This document shows, piece after piece, positions 1 to 4,989 of a DNA stretch of 6,049 nt. Each line of letters begins with the position of its first letter. The stretch's first letter is position 1. The notes beneath the pieces are model-generated. The model was not told where the DNA came from. It was given only the letters and a program-made list of their open reading frames with translations, and searched no databases. A program made the translations under genes and the position numbers. The DNA comes from Opitutaceae bacterium UBA6669 (GTDB lineage Bacteria > Verrucomicrobiota > Verrucomicrobiia > Opitutales > Opitutaceae), in contig DKKJ01000193.1 in the NCBI GenBank assembly GCA_002455175.1, positions 2,698-8,746 on the forward strand, in the 5' to 3' direction.

Positions 1-1
1 A

Positions 2-637
2 CAAATTTGGGCATGGAAAGCAAAGCGGCGGTTCGCCATGGCCCGCGATCTCGACGCGCTTGCCGTAATTTTCCCTTTTGAGGTCGCCTGCTACGCCGAT
101 ACAACTCTCCCGGTCACGTTTGTCGGACATCCTTTCCTGGAAGAGGGCCATCAAGCAGCCGTCCGTTATGATCCTACCGGTCCCATCCTCCTCCTCCCGG
201 GAAGCCGGAAGCAAGCAGTTGGGCGAATTTTTCCAGCGCTGCTTGCCGGTTTCCTTGCTTACGGAAAAAGAGAGGCTCGAGTGGTCTATCCCAGTGCGCT
301 CATTCGCGAGCAAATCCAAGCCAACCCACTCCCGTCCTCCGTCACATTGATTCCTTCAGGCTCGCCTGTGGCCGCTTCAGCGGTGCTTACCTCAAGTGGT
401 ACGATGTCGCTGCACTGTGCGCTCGCCGGCATTCCAGGGGCCATCGCCTATCGGGCGAATCCATTGACTTATCTTATGGGACGGTGGCTTCTGCGCGTTC
501 CGTACTTGGGAATTGCCAACCTCCTACTGCGCGAGCCGATGTATCCAGAATTCCTACAACACCCGGCCACGCCCGAGGCGCTGGCGGATGAACTGCGTGC
601 AAGTTTGGAGAATTCCGATCGCATCGAGCAGACGTAA
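2..637 (+). CDS. lpxB: Lipid-A-disaccharide synthase LpxB, C-terminal part (5' end outside window)
   Basis: LpxB is a peripheral inner-membrane glycosyltransferase (GT19 family). It joins UDP-2,3-diacylglucosamine to lipid X to make the lipid A disaccharide. The frame is open from the window edge: residues before the first ATG (position 38) already read QIWAWKAKRR, matching the family's 'PQVWAW' segment, so the ATG at 38 is internal. Further LpxB-type motifs follow: IFPFE, FVGHP (visible residues about 41-45), LLLPGSRK (about 63-70), SSGTMSLHCALAGIPG with AYRANPLTYLMGRWLL downstream, and PEFLQ near the end. These correspond to the nucleotide-sugar binding half of the GT-B fold. The N-terminal half is not visible. 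The TAA at 635-637 comes earlier than expected, because the same frame resumes with LpxB-like sequence (see 638-730). The gene converges on hemA. Identification is secure; whether the protein is complete is not. Confidence 0.93.
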   Translation, partial: QIWAWKAKRRFAMARDLDALAVIFPFEVACYADTTLPVTFVGHPFLEEGHQAAVRYDPTGPILLLPGSRKQAVGRIFPALLAGFLAYGKREARVVYPSALIREQIQANPLPSSVTLIPSGSPVAASAVLTSSGTMSLHCALAGIPGAIAYRANPLTYLMGRWLLRVPYLGIANLLLREPMYPEFLQHPATPEALADELRASLENSDRIEQT

Positions 638-730
638 AAACAGGCAGAGACGCGACGGACGATTCTCCGCCAGCCGGCGGGCACCACGATCGGTGCGTGG
701 GTTCAGCAACACCTGACTGACCGCCCCTGA
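638..730 (+). other. Probable in-frame C-terminal continuation of lpxB beyond a TAA stop
   Basis: Directly after the lpxB TAA, the same reading frame runs 30 codons to TGA at 728-730. It encodes KQAETRRTILRQPAG and then TTIGAWVQQHLTDRP. From memory, LpxB proteins often end with a helix of this kind: several R/L-rich residues, a 'pa-G-T' turn, then 'A-W-[VIL]--hL'. Codon third positions are mostly G or C, as in the upstream gene. I infer that this is the genuine C-terminus, cut off by a nonsense substitution or a base-call error. A frameshift is unlikely because the frame does not change. With this tail restored, only 30 bp separate lpxB from the end of hemA. A short GC-rich inverted repeat (CCGCC 667-671, GGCGG 676-680) lies inside it without a T-run, so it is not a convincing terminator. 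Confidence 0.6.
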
Positions 731-760
731 TCCCGGGTGGACTGTGCCCGCTCTCGGTGC

Positions 761-1897
761 TCATGCACCCGTGGCTCGGCTGCTGAGATCAGAGACAGAT
801 GAGGGAGTGCCCAACGTTCGACCAGGAAGAGCCGTTTGATCCGACGTTCGTGACGATGGAAGTGCGAGCTGACGCCAAATGGCCTGAGCACGCTCGCTGA
901 CGATCGAGCGTGCCTTGTTGACTTCAGCCTCACGGGCCGCGCGGTTGTCTTCAGCAATGCGTGCGAGATCGTCGAGATTGTAAACGAAGGCATTTTCCAA
1001 CTTCGCGACCTCAGGCTCGACGTCGCGAGGGAGGGCTAGGTCGATAAAAAACAAGGGTTGGGAGGGTCTGCGACGCAGCGCCGTAGTGACTGCAAAATGG
1101 GTCACGACCGCAGTCGGCGCCGCGGTGGAGCAAACGACGATATCAAATTCATGCAGATGAACGGGCACATGCTCAAAGGGAAGGGCGGCTGCATTATAGC
1201 GAGTGGCCAATTCCATAGCCTTTGCGAGCGTACTGCTGGCCACAGTGAGTGACTCCACTCCGCGGCTCTGGAAGGCAACTGCAGTCTTTTCCCCAATATC
1301 CCCTGCGCCCAGCAGGAGGACACGAGCATTTCTTAAGTCACCGAAAATATTCAGTGGAAGATCGACCGCAACATTGGCGACGCTGACTTGGCCCACTGTA
1401 ATGGCTGTGTGGGTACGAACATACTTCGCCCCTTGGAAGGCTTTCTGGAAAACGCGGTTGAGCACGGGTCCGACGGTCTTGCGGTCTTGAGCTGTCTGAT
1501 AAGCCGTCTTCACCTGGCCAAAGATTTCGTTTTCTCCTAGCATCTGTGACTCGAGGCCCGAGGCTACGGCTACCAAATGGGCGATGGCCTCAGAGCCCTC
1601 TGCGTAGAGACGTACCTCGGCCAAGAGGGTGGTAGGAAGAGAGCACGCTGCACAAAATTCCGCTTGCAAGCGATCGATGACGGCCGGGTTCTCGGCCACA
1701 CCGTAGAACTCCACGCGGTTGCAGGTGTTGAGTACGGTAAGTTCATGAAGCCCCTTGATCCGCTCAACGACGGCTTGAAAAGCGGCCATTCTGTCTGCGG
1801 TGAGAGCCAGTTTTTCTCGTACTTCAAGTGGTGCCGTATGGTGATTGGCGCCAATGACAAACAGGCTCGGAGTCGTATCGGGAGTGCTGGAACTCAT
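761..1897 (-). CDS. hemA: Glutamyl-tRNA reductase HemA
   Basis: HemA catalyses the NADPH-dependent reduction of glutamyl-tRNA(Glu) to glutamate-1-semialdehyde, the first committed step of C5-pathway tetrapyrrole synthesis. The 378-residue protein has the full set of signatures. These are the N-terminal GANHHTAPLEVREKL (16-30), the catalytic-cysteine motif NTCNRVEFY with Cys59, SGLESQMLGENEIFGQVK (113-130), the NADPH Rossmann glycine motif LLLGAGDIGEK (195-204), FFIDLALPRDVEP (283-295) and YNLDDL (306-311). The C-terminal dimerisation region is short: after AQAIWRQLALP the last ~30 residues are rich in S, T, G and P. The family is commonly about 400-430 residues, with a long helical end. The start ATG overlaps the upstream gene's TGA as ATGA, which fixes the start and implies translational coupling. 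Only a weak GGA lies before it. The gene ends close to the convergent lpxB, with no clear terminator. Confidence 0.96.
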   Translation of the reverse strand: MSSSTPDTTPSLFVIGANHHTAPLEVREKLALTADRMAAFQAVVERIKGLHELTVLNTCNRVEFYGVAENPAVIDRLQAEFCAACSLPTTLLAEVRLYAEGSEAIAHLVAVASGLESQMLGENEIFGQVKTAYQTAQDRKTVGPVLNRVFQKAFQGAKYVRTHTAITVGQVSVANVAVDLPLNIFGDLRNARVLLLGAGDIGEKTAVAFQSRGVESLTVASSTLAKAMELATRYNAAALPFEHVPVHLHEFDIVVCSTAAPTAVVTHFAVTTALRRRPSQPLFFIDLALPRDVEPEVAKLENAFVYNLDDLARIAEDNRAAREAEVNKARSIVSERAQAIWRQLALPSSRTSDQTALPGRTLGTPSSVSDLSSRATGA

Positions 1898-2745
1898 TTT
1901 CCGCGGACGCTGACGATGGTTTTCGAGTTCGGGGCTGGATTACGGCTGGCGTCCACCGGTCCAAGGGAGAGGAGCGCGGCAGCGAAGAGCGTCACGCAAA
2001 CCCAGGCTAAGCGTTTAGGCAGAAGGACGCCTCGCAATCTGAGGGTGAGCGCAAGCGCGTAGGCAACCCAGATGCCTGCGGTGACCGTGATTTTCGACAC
2101 GTTCACGACATGAAGATCGCGAAGCCACCAGACGGATCCTACGACCAACGAGGCGGCCAGCAGCAACACTCCAGCGATCAGGAGTCGGAGAGAAATGTGA
2201 TCGAGATCGACAATCGGCGGAAGGAAAGCGAAGGCGCCGTTGAGTCGCTTATTTTTGAGCGACGAGTGTCGGAGAAGAAAGAGGATCGACGTGAGCGCAA
2301 GCAGTGCGAACACACCGTAACTGAAGAGGGCCAAAGCCGCGTGAAACTCGATCCAGGCATTACCTCCGAAGATACCGACGCGACGGGTCGCATCCCACAT
2401 CGGCACGCTCAGCGAGACGACGGCGAGCGCGGCGGAAAGAGCCGACGTAAAGTACCCCAGCAAACTGACGCGGAAGGTGGCCCCAATCAGCAGGTACAAT
2501 GTCGTGGCCGACCATCCCGTGAATTGCAAAATTTCGAAGTGATTGCCTAAAGGACATCCCCGGACCTCCATTCCTCTGAGGTAGAGTCCAGCGGTCTGAA
2601 ACGAATACCCGGCCACCACGATAAGGTACATGAGGCCCCGTGAGTGCTGTCGTTTGCGAAGAATCGCGATGGTGCCCAGCAACAGCCCCGTCAGGTAACA
2701 GGCGGCCGCAAGCCAAAGCCAAAAGCGATCCGTGGTGATGGGCAT
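1894..2745 (-). CDS. HemX/YpjD-like integral membrane protein, CcsA cytochrome c assembly family
   Basis: From the ATG at 2745 this is a 283-residue protein with about eight hydrophobic segments (roughly 9-29, 39-58, 71-90, 95-116, 133-158, 186-206, 219-238, 245-263). Family features are PLGNHFEILQFTGW (65-78), an H135-containing IEFHAALALFSYGVFALLAL segment, SLKNK after helix 5, LPPIVDLDHISLRLLIAGVLLL (175-196), and KITVTAGIWVAYALAL leading to LRGVLLPKRLAW. These match the Cytochrom_C_asm family. The haem-handling tryptophan-rich WGxxWxWD motif of true CcsA/CcmF is not seen; the equivalent place reads GSVWWLRDLHVVN. I therefore favour the HemX/YpjD branch. Overlap with hemA recalls hemA-hemX pairs, where HemX has been linked to control of HemA level in Bacillus; a similar role here is inference. 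An upstream in-frame GTG at 2775 would add 10 residues. Neither start has a good ribosome binding site. I prefer the ATG because the first helix then begins soon after it. Confidence 0.85.
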   Translation of the reverse strand: MPITTDRFWLWLAAACYLTGLLLGTIAILRKRQHSRGLMYLIVVAGYSFQTAGLYLRGMEVRGCPLGNHFEILQFTGWSATTLYLLIGATFRVSLLGYFTSALSAALAVVSLSVPMWDATRRVGIFGGNAWIEFHAALALFSYGVFALLALTSILFLLRHSSLKNKRLNGAFAFLPPIVDLDHISLRLLIAGVLLLAASLVVGSVWWLRDLHVVNVSKITVTAGIWVAYALALTLRLRGVLLPKRLAWVCVTLFAAALLSLGPVDASRNPAPNSKTIVSVRGK

Positions 2746-2856
2746 GAAGGATCGTGCAGTTTGCCTAGCTACCACAAAGGCGCAAGTGTCGGCTTGGGGT
2801 GCGATACCATCACCGTTCTCCGATCAAGGCCTGCGCCTCCGTTACCCGCGAATCCT

Positions 2857-2874
2857 AGGTCTTACCAAAGACCT
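2857..2874. repeat. Perfect 7-bp inverted repeat with 4-nt loop
   Basis: AGGTCTT (2857-2863) and AAGACCT (2868-2874) are exact reverse complements around the loop ACCA. Neither strand has a run of T after it, so it does not look like an intrinsic terminator. Its position, about 110 bp upstream of the HemX-like start, would suit an operator or an RNA leader hairpin. Role unknown. Confidence 0.5.
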
Positions 2875-2875
2875 G

Positions 2876-2900
2876 ATTAATGCAATATTACTGCTTTAAT
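2876..2900. repeat. AT-rich imperfect 9-bp inverted repeat
   Basis: ATTAATGCA (2876-2884) pairs with TGCTTTAAT (2892-2900) at 8 of 9 positions around a 7-nt loop. It lies one base from the preceding inverted repeat. The sequence is much richer in A and T than its surroundings, and contains TAATAT on the minus strand. It may be part of a promoter or a protein-binding site for the hemX-like/hemA transcript. Position and symmetry are seen; function is inferred. Confidence 0.45.
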
Positions 2901-2996
2901 TGGGCTCAAGGTCTACCCACGAGCAGGCAAGGTTTTGAGGTTTCCACTCGGATGTGAGGAGAAGCCGCCGAACGCGAAGGTTGGAGTGGTGAGAGC

Positions 2997-3755
2997 TTAA
3001 GCCGTCGCCACCCAAAACCGGCACTCGTCGGAGAAATCCCTCACGGCCTTGTTTTCTTTCGCTAGATGGCGGCGCATGTCGTCGAAAACAGGATGCCATC
3101 CCGTGGACGTTAGATCCTCCATTATTTCCGCACGAGTTGGCAGATGCATAAAGGTTCGCCCGGCTTCGTCTTCAAAATAGCGATCCCCAAAATCAATCAG
3201 ACGAGGATCCTGCGTTCCGAGTTCCCAGCGGGTGGCTTCGAGGCGCCAGAGGGCGCGCTCGGTGCGAGAGTCTTCGCGATCGTGGGTGGTGAAGAGCAGC
3301 GGCGAGCCCGGCTTGACCACTCGTCGCGCTTCTCTCAGCGCCGCGCGGCGGTTTTCCCGGCCGGGGATTTGCATGAGACCATTGAAAAGAAAGAACACGC
3401 CTTCAAACGATGCCGGAGCCAAGTCAGCAGGAAGTGCGGTGGCGTCAGCGTGTCGGAATACGAGATTCCGAGCGCCTCGTTCTTCCGCCAGGGCCACGGC
3501 TTGTTCCACCAGTTGCTCAGCGAAGTCGATTCCCGTCAAACGGGTGTAGCCCAGTGACCACAATGCCATAGAAACACGTCCTGCTCCACATCCCAATTCG
3601 AGCAAAGGTGCACTCCGATTGGGAAAAAAACGGTCAAAGAGGAGTCGCTCAGAGGCCCAAAGTCCCAATTCGTGCGCGGCCTTGGTGTAATGAACCACCG
3701 CCGTGAGGTCGTTGAAATCCGCTTTGACGGATGTAGAGGAAAACTTTTTGGGCAC
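2997..3755 (-). CDS. Class I SAM-dependent methyltransferase, substrate unknown
   Basis: This 252-residue protein has a class I methyltransferase Rossmann fold. Motif I is LLELGCGAGR (51-60), the acidic end of strand 2 is TGIDFAEQLVEQA (74-86, D77 likely binding the SAM ribose), then RHADATALP (101-109), FLFNGLMQIPGRENRRAAL (122-140), and REARRVVKPGSPLLFTTHDRED (141-162) as the post-motif segment. The C-terminal 90 residues, with RYFEDEAG and LPTRAEIMEDLTSTGW, look like the usual substrate-binding end of ubiquinone/biotin-type small-molecule methyltransferases. Nothing identifies the substrate. The start is GTG at 3755, the only reasonable start after the upstream stop, and it has no visible Shine-Dalgarno. 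It lies 15 bp after the RsmB-like gene and in the same frame, so coupling to that gene's termination is likely. Recognition of the fold is secure; function is open. Confidence 0.88.
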   Translation of the reverse strand: MPKKFSSTSVKADFNDLTAVVHYTKAAHELGLWASERLLFDRFFPNRSAPLLELGCGAGRVSMALWSLGYTRLTGIDFAEQLVEQAVALAEERGARNLVFRHADATALPADLAPASFEGVFFLFNGLMQIPGRENRRAALREARRVVKPGSPLLFTTHDREDSRTERALWRLEATRWELGTQDPRLIDFGDRYFEDEAGRTFMHLPTRAEIMEDLTSTGWHPVFDDMRRHLAKENKAVRDFSDECRFWVATA

Positions 3756-3770
3756 GGAAAATCGGGGAAA

Positions 3771-4916
3771 TCACTTTTTAGTCCAAGCGGCAAGGAACAT
3801 GCCGTTGGCTTCGAGCTCGTGCGGCCAGAGAGTTTGCTGCGTATCGTCCACAACTCCAGGGAAGATCGGCGTAGGCGTGAACTCAGGATGCGTCTGTGTA
3901 AACTGATCCGCCACTGCGGTGGTTTCACTCCGGGTGAGAGTACAGACTGCGTAAACCAGGCGTCCACCGGACTTCAGAGACGCGGCGACACTGTCCAGCA
4001 TGCGAGTTTGGACTCCCGCGAGTTCTTGGACATCGGCCAGCGTGGTGGTCCAGCGGGCATGAGGATTGCGTTGCCAGGTGCCGACTCCGGAGCAAGGAGC
4101 GTCAACTAGTACACCGTCAAATTTCGTTTTGGTCGGAAGCGAGGTAGCGCCCTCCCAAGTAGCCACGCGTACATTAAAAAGCTGGGCGCGCGCGAATCGA
4201 CGTTTCAATTGCTCCAGACGCCGCTCCGAGCGGTCGCTCGCCCAGAGGACGCCCTTATTATCCATCTGGTCAGCGAGATGAAGACTTTTGCCGCCTTCAC
4301 CGGCACACGCATCCCACCACACTTGGCCAGGCTGCGGTGCACAGGCGTGGCCGACCCACTGAGAAGCGAGATCCTGAATCTCGAATTTGCCGGTCTTGAA
4401 GCCGTCGGTCGAAAACAGGTCGCGCGTCCCGAAAAATCGCAACGCGTCGCCCTTCGTGGAGAAAAACTGCAAGAGAGGTGTCGCGCCGTCCGGCGGTGTC
4501 GCGTCTTTCAATTCAGAACTGAGCGAATCACGGGTCCCGGGTCGGGCACGTATCCAAAGCCTGGGTTCTTTCTGCAGTTGGAGCAGACTTTCTCCGGGGA
4601 ACACCACTTCCTCCGCAAGCCAGGGTGGTACCGCGCGGGCCGCCAAGGCTTCGACTTTCACTGACTGCGGTGAGGTCTCGAACTGGCGTTGACGCGTCAG
4701 GGCATCGTCCAACCTGCTCTGCAAAGAGTCGGCCTCGCGAAGCCAGGACAGCCACCGGTAGTAGCTGAACACGGCGCGGGAAACGGCACTGCGGGCAGCA
4801 GCGGATAGATTACGATTAGCCGCCAATTCCTGACGGAGGGCAGCGTCGGCGGGAAGTCGGGGGTTTACCGTCCGGATGACGTGAGCGGCGCGATTAAGCG
4901 TGGCGGAATCGAACAT
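3771..4916 (-). CDS. RsmB/NOP-family RNA (cytosine-5)-methyltransferase
   Basis: This family methylates cytosine C5 in rRNA or tRNA using SAM and two cysteines. With the ATG at 4916 the protein has 381 residues. Residues 1-90 are helical and resemble a reduced NusB-like RNA-binding N-domain. Motif I is DACAGEGGKSLHLAD (202-216), a variant of the more common D-x-x-A-A-P-G-G-K. DRS (228-230) gives the ribose-binding acid. Motif IV VDAPCSGVGTWQRNPHARW (271-289) carries Cys275. Motif VI VYAVCTLTRSE (321-331) carries Cys325, the expected nucleophile. The C-terminus NGMFLAAW is typical. The open frame extends upstream to 5153, but that stretch lies inside dnaE and is composition-like noise, so I start at MFDSATLNRA. 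E. coli RsmB (16S C967) is about 430 residues. The target here could be another site, so no symbol is given. It follows dnaE by 73 bp. Confidence 0.9.
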   Translation of the reverse strand: MFDSATLNRAAHVIRTVNPRLPADAALRQELAANRNLSAAARSAVSRAVFSYYRWLSWLREADSLQSRLDDALTRQRQFETSPQSVKVEALAARAVPPWLAEEVVFPGESLLQLQKEPRLWIRARPGTRDSLSSELKDATPPDGATPLLQFFSTKGDALRFFGTRDLFSTDGFKTGKFEIQDLASQWVGHACAPQPGQVWWDACAGEGGKSLHLADQMDNKGVLWASDRSERRLEQLKRRFARAQLFNVRVATWEGATSLPTKTKFDGVLVDAPCSGVGTWQRNPHARWTTTLADVQELAGVQTRMLDSVAASLKSGGRLVYAVCTLTRSETTAVADQFTQTHPEFTPTPIFPGVVDDTQQTLWPHELEANGMFLAAWTKK

Positions 4917-4989
4917 TGAGAGAGAACCTGAAAAGAGAAGCGTGGAGAGGGAGACGAGAGGAGCGAACGCCCGCCAAAAAATTGAGTGT
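4917..4989 (-). other. Pyrimidine-rich leader between dnaE and the RsmB-like gene
   Basis: The 73-bp gap holds no gene. On the minus (transcribed) strand, roughly the last 45 bases before the ATG are almost all C and T, in TCTC/CTCC runs. There is no Shine-Dalgarno at normal spacing; only an AGG lies 10 nt before the ATG. An all-A/T stem (AAAAAAT 4976-4982, ATTTTTT 4992-4998) spans the dnaE stop and is too weak to call a terminator. Co-transcription with dnaE is plausible. Confidence 0.45.

Larger units (their letters stand above)
2746..2996. other. Non-coding gap upstream of the hemX-like/hemA pair
   Basis: This gap lies between the stop of the methyltransferase gene and the start of the HemX-like gene, both on the minus strand, so it should hold the promoter of the hemX-like/hemA pair. 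I see no credible gene in it. It contains an AT-rich island around 2876-2901 in otherwise GC-rich sequence, with two adjacent inverted repeats (listed separately). The hexamer AGGTCT occurs at 2857-2862 and 2909-2914, and inverted (AGACCT) at 2869-2874. A minus-strand pair TTGATC (2827-2822) and TATCGC (2806-2801) with a 15-bp spacer is only a poor sigma-70-like match. TAATAT (2890-2885) in the AT-rich island resembles a -10 box but has no matching -35. No T-run terminator follows the methyltransferase gene. Confidence 0.5.

Noticed and set aside
667..700. GC-rich short hairpins (CCGCC/GGCGG, GCACC/GGTGC, CCACG/CGTGG) as an lpxB terminator
   Set aside because: The stems are only 5 bp, partly exclude one another, lack a T-run, and lie in the probable lpxB coding tail.
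1577..2062. Long plus-strand open frame (161 codons) opposite hemA and the HemX-like gene
   Set aside because: It is antisense to two well-supported genes, has no recognisable motif, and is the expected shadow of GC-rich coding sequence.
2110..2550. Plus-strand open frame (146 codons), very rich in charged residues
   Set aside because: The charged composition is what antisense translation of hydrophobic membrane helices gives; it mirrors the HemX-like gene.
2944..2989. Six-bp inverted repeat CCACTC...GAGTGG downstream of the methyltransferase gene
   Set aside because: The 34-nt spacing and 6-bp arms are expected by chance, and there is no T-run.
4209..4664. Plus-strand open frame (151 codons) opposite the RsmB-like gene
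   Set aside because: It is antisense to conserved catalytic motifs and its translation resembles no family I know.
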